The translations under genes and the position numbers were made by a program. This document shows, one piece after another, positions 40,601 through 51,266 of a DNA stretch of 64,000 bases; the first letter of the stretch is position 1; every line of letters begins with the position of its first letter. The stretch comes from Balanoglossus misakiensis (Eukaryota; Hemichordata), in NCBI GenBank assembly GCA_040954595.2, contig CM082581.2:12028001-12092000 (forward strand), given 5' to 3'. The notes beneath the pieces are model-generated. The model made no database searches. It worked only from the letters and a program-made list of their open reading frames with translations, and was not told the origin of the DNA.

Positions 40601-43600
40601 CCCTACTTGATGAGTACAATGAGAGTTCCAGCCCTGCAGACAATGATTCTATATTCGCAGAGTATTGACACAAATCATGACTGCACCAGGTAAGCAAGAG
40701 AATGATAGGTTATGAATGTTAACTTATTCACAAGTGAAATGAACACAGCTCAGTCGTTTTCACATACTGTATTGAGATAAATTTTTCCCTTCTGTGCTGC
40801 ACATGTTACGTTAGAAATCCAAATGCTTCACTTGCAGATTTTTTTTATTACGGGCCCAAGCCAAGCCAGGCTTGGGCCCGTATTGGTTTCGTTGGAGTTT
40901 TTCTTTCTTTATTCTTATGTCAATCTTTGCTCTCCTAGATCTCTGAAACGGCTACAGGTACACTTCTCAAACTTGCTACAGTGGTCAAGGTCAATGAGTA
41001 GATGTGCAGTGGCTTGTGAATATTTAATTAGTCACGTGACCTGGCGGCCATATTGGATTTTCTGAAAATGTTTAAATGGCTTCTTCTCAAAAACCACAGG
41101 GCCAATCAAGTTCAAATTTGGTGTATGGTACACATGTTCTCTGCCCTTCAAAGTTTGACAATAAAATCCTGAGCGGTCACGTGACTTTGGCCGCCATATT
41201 GGATTTTCGAAAAAGTACAGTAAAATCTTCAAAAATCTTCTTCTCCAGAACCGGCAATAACCGAGTCATGGGATTTAGGGTATGACATCACCTAACTGAT
41301 GTCTATCAAGTTTGCGAAGAGCGTTGTGATTGGTCGAAGATTATGGCGGCCATATTGGATGTTGTAAAAACCAGTGAAAATTAAGAAGTCATTTTTCTAG
41401 TCTAAAAATAGATAGCATACAAATTCTTTTTGTGGATATGAGTCGTCATATGACTAGAATATGTTGCAAATTTTTTGGCAATTTTCACATGACCTTTGAC
41501 CTACTTTTTCAAGAACCTGCATATATGCATATATAGCTCATACTACCTGTTCTAAATGTACCAGAGTTCTGATTTTTGTGCACATTGGTATGACCCCTGC
41601 CAGGACCTACCCCAAATATTTTGGTAATTTTGGCAATGACCTTTGACCTACTTTTGACACATCGTTTTTTCTGCATATCTAATTCCAGGCTAACCTATAG
41701 GGCTATCATTTTGGTTTTTGATGTATGTGGATTTGTATGTGATCAAAAAATTTCGCTACTTTTCATGACCCCTTTGACCTCTGCTGACCTCATTAAATAT
41801 GTGCATACCTAATTACAGATGAACCAATAGACCTAGAGGTTTGGTTTCTGTTGGACATGGACCAGTATTGGGTCAAAAAATTTTGCCCAAATGTTGGGTG
41901 ACCTCGGGTGACCTTTGACCTACTTTTGCATATCTCGACATCCACAGCAGATACAGCCTTCGCGTTTGGAGGTATGGGGCCATAATGAAAAGCCAAAGTT
42001 TTTTGTCACCTGTGACACCTGCTTAACTCATTATTTATGTGCATACCTAATTCCGGGCTAACCAAAAGGGCTAGAGGTCTGGTTTTTGTTGGACATGGAC
42101 CACTATGGGTCAAAATTTTCTGCCCAAATTTTGGGTGACCTCAGATGGCCTTTGACCTACTTAACACTATATCAGCACCAAACATAGATAGAACCTTGAT
42201 ATTTCATGGGATAAAACACAGCATTATGTTTCTACTCATTAATTATGTGCATATCTAATAATCTGATCAGATAATAGAGCTTGGGCCCGGACAATGCTGC
42301 TTGCAGCTTTAATTTTATTCTAGGATTGTTGTGGATGAGTGGATTAATTTCCAATTCAAACAGAGTGAATCGGCCCAGTATCTGTTATCTAGTGCCGTGC
42401 AACTCAGATCAACCTGGCAAAGATTACTACAGATGAAACTTGAAGGTTAGTTTCTATAGTAACCATCAAACTGAGCCTGTTCAGTACACATATATTGATC
42501 TTAAATTCCTTTCCCAGTTTTGGAAAGAAGACAAGTAACTACACAGGTACATTGACTGACACATATCATTTTCCTTTCCTTTGAATCTCCAGATACACAA
42601 TCAATGTCAGGTGACAGGTCAGGTGATAATTTTCCAGTGAATCTCAATGTGCTGAGATTAGAGAGAGTTCTAGCGAGTAAATTATCAGAGCTGTTGGACA
42701 GCGATGTACAGTATAGTGTGAGAAAACTGCGTTCTACTGAATTGTCTCATCTGTATGTCGGTACAGATGATCGTAAGTATAGTTCATGGTTAGCATTAGC
42801 ACGCTCATGACATAAGACCTATAATCATCATAACGTCTATCACATAGGTTGAGAATTAGGCCTTTAGGAGACATCAAATGGATTAATTCCATCATTTTCC
42901 CCCTTTACAGAGCCTGATGATTCACAAAGCCAAGCTGACAACTTTTTCCAACTTCAAAGCTCAGACTGTCGACCACATCCAACCAAAGGGGGAACTCAGG
43001 TCAATGATTACCTTACCTATGGATGGTGAGTCAAATTTACTTTCACTTAAATGATGCTGTCCCCAATCCATTGCAAAATATGTCTACGTCACTGTATTTC
43101 TGGAAACATTTCAAGCCTACCTTTCCCAATTTAATGTCTGCAGTAAAGTCAAACCACCTTGTTTGAAATAAAGTGAACACCACAACAACCCAGGGCTCAA
43201 GTGTGATATATACATCACTGTGCAACCCAAGTCATTATTTTATTGTCTTCCTATGGTTAATCACTGTAATTTTATTTCAGTGTGGTAGATGAAGACATGA
43301 CCTCTAGAAGGGAAGGGATCCAGTCCGTCATGAGAAAACACTGGACCTGTCCAACTTGTAACGAGAGCATGATTGTCACAGTGGTTGAGAAAATACAACA
43401 TGAAAGTCAATGCACTGCCGATCCAGGTATGGATAAATTTACAGCATTATGTTCACAGCTGGCTTTTCAAATAGGTGGAGACAATAATAAATTTTGTGTA
43501 TATTTACAGAAACCAAAGAAGATGAGAAAGGAGATGAAGGTAGATCCAGTGGAAGCAGACCAACCGAGATGCGTCATTTGAAGAAGTCATATCATTGCTC

Positions 43601-43673
43601 AGAATGCCAGCAAGACTTCCAGTTTACTGCCGTCGAGATTTTGAAGCACAAGAGATCACACAAGAATGTGTGA
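34666..43673 (+). CDS. DHX34: DHX34 DExH-box RNA helicase (NMD factor)
   Basis: Twenty-six coding exons: 34666-35267, 35395-35477, 35645-35797, 35981-36063, 36190-36327, 36516-36705, 36859-37076, 37266-37319, 37455-37682, 37790-37897, 38028-38124, 38289-38436, 38535-38709, 38812-38898, 38997-39071, 39222-39335, 39463-39615, 39729-39818, 39930-40076, 40287-40426, 40579-40689, 42324-42445, 42593-42772, 42911-43025, 43281-43426, 43510-43673; 3921 nt, 1306 aa, longer than the human protein (about 1140). Residues 1 to about 170 are rich in RS, KE and H. Walker [10 protein letters not shown] is at 344-352, the DEVH box (typical of DHX34 rather than DEAH) at 438-441, motif III MSAT in the same exon, and motif VI QRKGRAGR at 646-653. 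Ratchet/winged-helix and OB regions follow. The C-terminus has a CPTC pair (1227/1230) and a Cys2-His2 finger (C1282, C1285, H1299, H1303). In mammals DHX34 promotes nonsense-mediated decay with UPF1 and SMG1. Intron 21 is enlarged by a repeat insertion. Confidence 0.95.
40851..42289. mobile_element. Repeat insertion in DHX34 intron 21
   Basis: Intron 21 (40690-42323) is 1634 bp, while most other introns in the gene are 100-400 bp. The extra DNA starts with a perfect 12-bp-arm hairpin (40851-40862 / 40869-40880, CGGGCCCAAGCC and its complement) and ends with GCTTGGGCCCG at 42279-42289, which is inverted relative to the first arm. Inside are three copies of a GGC(G)GCCATATTGGAT motif (about 41043, 41189 and 41345). 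Further on are diverged units starting TGCATA-C/T-CTAAT near 41672, 41802, 42040 and 42249, with recurring CTTTGACCTACTT. There is no open frame of note. This fits a non-autonomous DNA element or a decayed repetitive consensus. I do not recognise the family. Confidence 0.65.
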
Positions 43674-43872
43674 TTTTGTGTGCGTTGTCAGTCACCCCAT
43701 TTTCACAGATAAGAATATTTTCTTGTCATCTTTTGCTTCTTTCACCTTTGCACTCTGACCCTTCAGGGACCTATGATGTCATTATGGAGTTTTTATCCAC
43801 GCCATCTAATCAACAACGAAGAAAATCAGATTGTGACCTTCACTGCCAACAAATCATGACTTCTGTTAATAC

Positions 43873-43887
43873 AATAAAATATTTATT
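43873..43887. terminator. Two-way poly(A) signal between DHX34 and SOX30
   Basis: AATAAA on the + strand at 43873-43878 lies 200 bases past the DHX34 stop. AATAAA on the minus strand (TTTATT here, 43882-43887) is only three bases away and 165 bases past the SOX30 stop. A second minus-strand AATAAA at 43988-43993 is closer to SOX30 and may be the one used. Both transcripts could therefore end within about 100 bases of each other. Confidence 0.6.
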
Positions 43888-44051
43888 CCTGTATCATGTC
43901 ATTCACAAAAACATACAATTCATTTGATTATTTGAATATCAATGATATAAATAAATTGCCAGTATTTTTCATACACTGTCTTGCTCATTTATTTACTAAG
44001 GTCTCAGCCCAAGCATGTTAATTTTATTTTTTCATAACCAGCTTATTCTTA

Positions 44052-45484
44052 CTATTTTTTAGGCTCTAGTTTTGAAGAGATGACTGTTTTTTCTTGGGAT
44101 GGTTTATAGGTGACAGTATGGACAGGACTGAGAGTACCGTCCCACAGAGTTGGTTCTAGGTCCTGCAGAAATCTCTCAAAATGTGGCATACTGCTTATGC
44201 TCTCAGAGGAATGACTGGACTGGACTTTGCTGTGGTCCTGGGGAGATCCGTTGTCACTGTAATCTAAACACTCTTCGTGATCAAATTCATTCATATCCTG
44301 CAAATCTTCCCCCACTTCGTCCTCCTCCTCGTAAAATTGTCCGAACATAGGATCGTCTTCATATATCTCAGAATACGGCCGTTTGTGGCCATCTTCAGAG
44401 ATTGACTCGGTGGCCCTGCGAAGTTCCTCCTCGTCAATGATTGGTTGACCAGATTCGCCCACCTGGTTTTTCGCCAGCCACTCCTCAATGAGCCTGTAAT
44501 CTTTCTCGTCCATGCCGGCCAGACCTTGGTTCACCTGTGACACGTGAGCAGGTCGTTGATTGACCTGTTGGTAATTTGAGGGTGGCATGTTGCATCGCTG
44601 CACAGGATAGATTCTCATGTCGTTTCCTAGTGTTGCCGTACACGACTGGGGTAGGTTGATGATCTTTGCAGTGTCGGGTGAAGAGGTGATGATGTGGCCA
44701 GTGTTGAGAGGCAGCTTGTTCACTGCTGATGAACTGACAATATATGTACCCTTAGGATGACCTTGGTAATGGAGTAGCTGTTGAAAGATATCAGTCATGA
44801 AATTTATGTTTTCATTTACAAATTGCTTTGGCTAATTCGACCAATAGATGCACAATTAAAACAAAGAATTTTACCGGTGGTGGCGCACTCACACTCCCTG
44901 GTTGGACCAGTCTGATTGTCTGTCCAGTCGTCGGTCCCTGTCTCAAGACGGTTGTTCCAGAATGGAGAAGAGGGGTGGGCGTAGGTACTTGTCCATGTGT
45001 TGCGACAGGCCCTGTCAATAAAACATGAATACAAAGACTGGTTAGATACGAAATGGTAAAAGAACACCGAATTAAAAATATGATAAAAGTGAAATTATAA
45101 AACATACGCATTCCGCTCATTGTTGAAGTGGGTGTATAACCCGATGCGATCCGTATTCCTGTCGCTGGTATCGTGTATCTGTTGGTTGTCATGGAGACAG
45201 CGTCTACACTAGAGTAAGGTGTTTGTTGATAGGTCGGAAGTCCAGTGCTCACTGACGGGATGGTCCTCTGAGTAAACATAGGATTCATTGGTATGATTGA
45301 ATTCAAACGCCGTCTTTTGGGGGGCCTTGGTTGGTAAACCCATCCTGAAAAAATAATATTATGGTGTCAGCGATTGGTATTTTGTTTAGGGGTTTGATAC
45401 ACGTGCCTCTGGGTTGCTAGGAAATGTGATATCTTAGGCAAATATTTTGTTTTGGTTGATTGACTGTTATTTGTGATGATGATA

Positions 45485-45537
<53 letters not shown>

Positions 45538-46528
45538 AATTACCTGGGTGGTCCTTTTTATGCTTATCTTTTATTTTCTGTGCTTCTTCGTAGTACGGTT
45601 TCTTAGCATCACTGCTCAAATTGTTCCACACTTCACCGAGTTTAACGCTGATTTCAGCGTTGTTCGCTGTCGGGCATTGCTTGGCCAGCAGCGGCCGGTA
45701 AATCCGAGCCCAAACCATGAATGCATTCATGGGTCGCTTGACATGGGTAGGGTCAGTGTTACGTCTTCCATAATCTGAAATTAAAAGGTGAAAATTTTAA
45801 CAAAAATATCAATCAGTGTCATTGCTACAAAATTGTATGATTTTCATCGACATCCCACTCCTATACTAACCTAATGATGTCTCATTTAACGTCGACGTCA
45901 AGCATTCTTGCGATGTTAGGCCTAAACTTGGATTTGTCGGAGGCGAAGTTCGAACTGCGGTTGGCATCGTCAGCGAAGTCACGTCAATAGTTCGTAAACC
46001 AGTGGTACTTGCGGGCGAAGTTAGCGTCTTTGCTGCAGAAGGGGTGTACGTTACCGTTGTCACGGCAACAGTTTTCTGAGCCCCAAACGTGGCTACAACA
46101 TGGTTACTGGTCGTTGCTGTACTTGTAAAGACTACTTTTAGCGGCGTGCCAACAGGTGGTTGTCTCCTAGCAACGGTGCATGGCGGCGCATTACAAGTCC
46201 TGGCAACAGTTTGGAAAATCGGGTCTGTTGGTACTAAAGTCTTTACTTCTGCAATATGGGGCACATCTGTTTTTTGAGGAATAGGTACAAAGTTAACTTT
46301 CTTTGCCGTTTCCAAACGCAAGGGGACGGAATCTCCACCACTAAGAACTCTGCCCTCTGTGGCAGCTGTGGAAGTATGCGTGTCCTTTGTATTTCCATCT
46401 GATGTCTCCGCCGTCTTCACGACAATCATAGTTTTCGCCTTCGTCGCATCATCACCAACTTCGTTTCCGTCGACACTGGTCAATTTAGCCGCGGTTGACA
46501 TCACTCGACACTGTTTGTATTGTTGCAT
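44052..46528 (-). CDS. SOX30: SOX30 (SoxH) HMG-box transcription factor
   Basis: Five coding exons: about 46528-45871 (start uncertain), 45774-45544, 45344-45108, 45011-44875, 44777-44052; TAG at 44052-44054. Starting at the ATG at 46528 gives 662 aa; the ATG at 46501 gives 653. Further in-frame ATGs exist upstream, but the sequence there reads like 5' UTR. Human SOX30 is about 750 aa. The second exon holds the HMG box (about residues 222-291 counting from 46501), with [13 protein letters not shown], the SoxH-specific run [14 protein letters not shown] and [12 protein letters not shown]. The next exon opens with GWVYQPRP, as in SOX30. The N-terminus is Thr/Val/Ala-rich; the C-terminus has an acidic segment ([16 protein letters not shown]). 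In vertebrates SOX30 acts in spermatid development; SoxH genes in several invertebrates are testis-biased. It is head-to-head with the DMRT gene. The family call is firm; the role here is inferred. Confidence 0.92.
45474..45538. repeat. (GAT)n microsatellite beside the SOX30 HMG-exon donor
   Basis: About 21 GAT units, with one interruption near each end. On the minus strand the repeat begins within eight bases of the GT donor at 45543-45542. If the intron is retained, the frame reads a poly-histidine run. The repeat is intronic, so this His tract is not expected in the normal protein. Confidence 0.9.
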
Positions 46529-47955
46529 TGAACTGCACAAATGTTCTCCTGTGCCCCGCTTCCACGATGACAATAACACAAAGACAATCGAAACGTAGAA
46601 CAATTGTGTCCAGGTCTTGTTCTCGAACTTCAAGGGACGCGCGTCAATGTGTGATGTCATCGCTAGGAACATAAAATGCCCACATTGACACACACCGACA
46701 TGACTCTCGTGTTGAACATAGCTCAAACTTGGAAATGACAAGTATAGTGTGGTATAGTGTGCTCGAAAATACTCTTTTCAAACTTTATCAGAACCAGGGC
46801 CAGGGGCGCACGTGCAGGGCGTGTGGTTTTTCATGCACTGGAGGTTGTACGATTTCATGCGATGAAAATATATTTACTAGGAAATATATTTCCATAAATT
46901 AAAGTGATGAATATTGCAACAATTAGCTTGCAATATATGAAGACTAGATGGACATATCAGGACTCCTAAAAATATGTACATGTAGTTGAGAAATCCACCC
47001 CAACAGCTATTAAAAAGCGCCCAAATCCAGAAAAGGTCAAAAGTTCACTTAATTTTCCCACGGAATAACGAATGCGATTGCTGTTAAGCAGGATCCCCTG
47101 GGAGTGAGCTCTATGTGTTGTTAGTTGCAACATTGTGTCCACAGGATGTACGCTTTGTTACATGTTGAAATTTGACACGATTGGCAGATAACTAGGATAC
47201 GCCCACATCCGATTTATTTGCATATGAATAGAGAATACGCCACCCGGGTTGGTCCAAAGTTCCTGAGCTTTTTGATTGACAGCAATATATCGTTACAAGA
47301 AGATTTATTTCTTGAAATCTCCACAGACGACACCATAGACAGCCAGTCACCCGGAGCGGGAAGACGTGATATTTGTTGCCTAAATTTGACAAATTGTGAC
47401 TATTAATAAGTTCTCTGATATTCGATTTCCAGTGGATATATTTGATCAGTACAGGGTACGTATTCTATCAATCTCAATGTTTTCGATTGGCAATTATGCA
47501 GTGCGCGTGTATTTTTATTTTACGCGCTAAAACACTCAGTGACAATGTTTGTCCAGTCTGTTCTGTCACAGCCGATCGTTATTATTTTCCCATTGGAAAT
47601 ATCGTCGTGAACATGTGCCAACATTTGCATAACGTTCTAGAGTTTGAAATGTTATCTATAAATGTGAGTATTACTGAAAATATATCAAAACGTTTCAGTC
47701 ATCATATTCTACATGATAAACAAATAAGCAGCCAACTCGTCTGGAATCTCGAGTTATGTTCAAAATTTGTGCGGAGAGTGCAGTGTAGTGATTTTTGCGT
47801 AGTCTCCTGGACTTGATCGGATTGCAACATACAACGAAAATATGTCATATTTCATTAGGATTTTCTGTGTACTATTGCACTGGAAATCGATCAACAACAA
47901 AAAGATCGCTGAAATTCGCAATTATGGGCACTCAGTTACATTTTACATACAGAGA
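46529..47955. promoter_or_regulatory. Shared upstream region of SOX30 and DMRT
   Basis: About 1.43 kb separates the presumed start codons of the divergent SOX30 and DMRT genes. No further exon is evident. Motifs seen: two octamers ATTTGCAT (47216-47223 and 47623-47630) and two ACA(A/T)TGT cores (47130-47136 and 47542-47548), which resemble DM-domain and SOX sites. No convincing TATA box was found for either gene. The region must hold both 5' UTRs and both promoters, unless further upstream non-coding exons exist. Confidence 0.5.
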
Positions 47956-50678
47956 ATGGAGGAAGATTCGTACGTGTTCAAGACCATCAAGGCGAAGTCG
48001 CCAACATGTGCCAGATGTAGAAATCATGGCGTCGTCGTCATGCTGAAAGGTCACAAAAGGGAATGTCCTTACAAACAATGCGAATGTACTTATTGTGGTT
48101 TAATAGGGTAAGTGTGACATCACTATGGATTTATAGCGGTAAATCAGTCTTCCACTTTTATCCAAATGCATGATCGACAGCACGCTGCGTAAAATAAGGC
48201 CGTTGTCAAGGGCCGTTGTGTACCGTGGCCGTGTGGTCTTGCGTCACACTCACATGGCTGTTGAAATCTTTGCAGACATAATGGCTCACATCACCAAATG
48301 TACTTGTGGTAACATTCATTTTTCTGATCCAAGACTCACTTTTTGTCAGGTGATCCTTGTTGGGGGGGGGGGGGGAGGGGGAGTTCAAGATTGAAAGTGA
48401 TGAGTTAATTTGGCTTTTGGTATTGTACATGCAATGAATGAAAAAGAAAATTATTCAACTGACCACTATGAACAAAATTCAGAATTTTCTGAAATGTGAG
48501 AATGACCAAATCATCCTTTGAACGTATTACACCTACAGGGAGAGACGACGGATCATGGCTGCCCAGGTTGCCGTCCGACGTCAACAAGACACACAGAAAA
48601 GACAACTAGCTATTAAGACTGAATCAAATTATTACCGAAGAAGAGTTATTAAAAAGAAGAAAACATCAGGTAGAAGGGATGATTTATTTCAATTTGACAA
48701 AAGGGTGGCTTTCTGCATAGATCTTTTTGACTTTGAGAAGAGGATAGTTTATGAAGCAAGTAAAGTTTTTGAATTCATGTATTATGTGGTATATATGTTC
48801 AAATATCTGTTACAATTGTTTATTTTCTATAGATCAGTCTCCTCCAAACATTCCCGAAGAAGTTTTTAATGAAGTCAGTGCAGAGAGTAGGCTAACAAAT
48901 AGAACGCCAAGTAGCACTTTGAGTTCAACATCTGGAATTCCACAAGATCAGCCTCTAGATGCTGACAGCGTATGTATTTTGTCAAACTTGACTCAGTTAA
49001 ACTTGCTTCAGCTAAAAATGAATGTAAGTGGATGTACAGAAATTGTGCAGAAGTATTCATTCTGCAGAGCCTCAGGTTTTTGCTTTAGATATAATAATTT
49101 GCTTGAAAAAACTGAGTTGGCAGAACAAGAATGATATAAATTGGAACACAATGAACTCGACACAGAGTATAACAATTTTGTTCATGTCACCAGTTTCAGG
49201 ATCACCTAGATCAGCTGGCTGCAATGACCAACCAAGGCAAGAAAGCCAACACCAATGTTGGTTTCAATTGGCCATCCAATCAGAACACACTTTCACAGCT
49301 AGCTTGTATCTTCCCAGAACACAGCCCTGAACTACTGCAGCATGTCTTGGGTAAGTGGCTATGCCACACTGAAAACAACCTGTTGCATTCTTGTCCCATT
49401 TGGGGGTTTGGTGTGATAGGTAATCATCGTTAGAATAAACCTGTGACAATATTGTCTACATGATACACTGGTTTTGATGAAACCCTTAGTCCAGTCAGTC
49501 TCAGAGTATGTTTTACTTCTACCTATGTTCTGAATTTCTGTTGGTGGTCTTCAGGAATGTTCCTGTTTGTTGCCATTGAAAATATTTTGACTTTAACTTG
49601 TTTTGTATAGTAACATGATTGTATGATTTGATTTCTTTTTCTTTGTATCTTGCCAGATACCTTCAACAATGATGTTGCAAGAGCTATCGCCTTACTTCTA
49701 TCAGGAGGCCCTGCAATACATCCTGGATTACAACTACAGCAACCACTGTCACAAAACGGAAACTCGTGTATGATGCAAGCAGGCGGACCACAAGTCCTGC
49801 AGCCCATCCCTGTGCAGGCGTTGCCTCCAAACAGTGGTTTCATCAACCTCTCACAGCTGGCAACATCACAGGCCACCAATACTGGCAGCTACACTGCCAT
49901 GCAGCCACAGGTCCAGATGTCTTCAGCCAGCTGTAGCTATGTCACACCACCAAATCCAAACATCCAACAGGTAAACTGCATCCTGCGAGCTTCGTTTTAT
50001 TGGCACTCAAAAGGGGCATATGTTATGCACAGCTAACATCTCGGTGGAACCAGAATTTGGGTTGAGCTAGTTAAAGACACATGAAGGTGACAAAATGTTT
50101 ACTCTCGATATTCTGTTCTCTCTCCATCAGTTCAGTCATCTGAAACCAACAGCTCCCAAATGTGGATACACAGCGAGATCTATAGCCTTCGGTGGAGCTG
50201 TCACTACTAGCAACCAGGGAGTTGTCATGCCAGCAATGTTTCCAAGTCACAGCATGGACAGTGGGCCAGCCTGCTTTCCCGAAATGGCCAAGTCTTGTTC
50301 ACATGCTTCATCCTTTGGTGGTAGACAGTGTGATTTGGAGGATGTCCGATTCAACGCGGGTATGATCATCAAAACACAAAAGGAGATTATGAAACCGTTG
50401 CTGATTTAATCGTGTCTGACAATAGCACTCTGAGTGTATGGATCTTGCAACTTAAATAAATTAAATACTGAATTCACAATATTTTTTTTCTTGTGTTTTC
50501 AGGCCAAACTCATCACCACACAGCAGCTGCCCATGCACTTGTATCACTGGGTTCGTCTCCGAGTTCCAAAACAGCCACAGCCACCAACTCCAGCGAGGAG
50601 AATGATCACGATATTTGTTCCAGTGACATCACCGTGTCCGAACTGGACAGTACACTAAGTGGATCTGAGGCCATATGA
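47956..50678 (+). CDS. DMRT transcription factor with DM and DMA-like domains
   Basis: Seven coding exons: 47956-48107, 48539-48669, 48833-48969, 49200-49350, 49657-49970, 50131-50359, 50503-50678; 1290 nt, 429 aa. An in-frame ATG at 47842 would add 38 residues; 47956 is preferred because the DM domain follows closely, as is usual. The DM domain (about 16-68) has all eight expected ligands: C18, C21, H24, H33, C37, C42, C44, C47. Then comes the recognition helix with [16 protein letters not shown]. Residues about 170-207 ([10 protein letters not shown], then [14 protein letters not shown]) look like the UBA-type DMA domain found in DMRT3/DMRTA proteins. The rest is Ser/Thr/Gln-rich with an acidic, serine-rich end. 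DMRT proteins bind DNA as dimers and often direct sexual differentiation. The DM core has [15 protein letters not shown] where most DMRTs have CRWRDC-type sequence, so I do not assign a subfamily. Confidence 0.9.
48362..48381. repeat. G-run in DMRT intron 1
   Basis: Fourteen G, one A, five G on the coding strand. The transcript could form a G-quadruplex in the first intron. Low complexity; length is prone to sequencing error. Confidence 0.75.
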
Positions 50679-51260
50679 AAACACAGATTGCTCACGTCTT
50701 TCTTACCTAGGAAGGAAGTTCTCATGGTGCCTGTAGATCATACCTGTCAGACATTGGACCCATGTACAAGAATTATACACAAATGATCTGTGCTTTCGCT
50801 GCCTCTGATCTGTTAGCAACTTTACAAAATGGATTTCAGACATTTTTTAAAGTACTGTCTGCAGATATTTCATGTTTCCAATCTGTCAAGAGATTTTCAA
50901 CATTTCACACATATATATTTCTTTGATTAAAACATCTAGTTACAACAAAAAAGAATATCCTTTCCTATGGGAATACACAATCAAAAATTATGTTTCCAAA
51001 AAGGATAACATCCATACATTACCAATCACATTTACTGATATTCATAATTTTTCATTTTGTCTGATTATACTTTGATAATAGTTACTCTAAACATACCTCC
51101 CTAAAAAGTAAAGTTAAGAAAAACGTATTTTGAAACTTATAGTATTTAATTATGTTTATTACAAGATTTGTCACTTTCATGTTCATAGTTATGTTCTTTG
51201 CTCAATATTTTGTTCAGTTTTCAAATTTTTCTCAGCAGTTGTATCTTTTTGCATTGGGTT

Positions 51261-51266
51261 AATAAA
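51261..51266 (+). terminator. Candidate poly(A) signal of DMRT
   Basis: AATAAA on the + strand, 583 bases past the DMRT TGA, in AT-rich sequence with T-rich DNA downstream. Confidence 0.5.

Noticed and set aside
45467-45730. Open frame joining the HMG box to a poly-histidine tail
   Set aside because: The His run is the intronic GAT microsatellite read past the splice donor at 45544/45543. The next exon restores GWVYQPRP, as in SOX30.
46529-46741. N-terminal extension of SOX30 upstream of 46528
   Set aside because: The frame stays open but the sequence is hydrophobic and unlike SOX30; its first codon is TTG, and nearer ATGs are better candidates. Not fully excluded.
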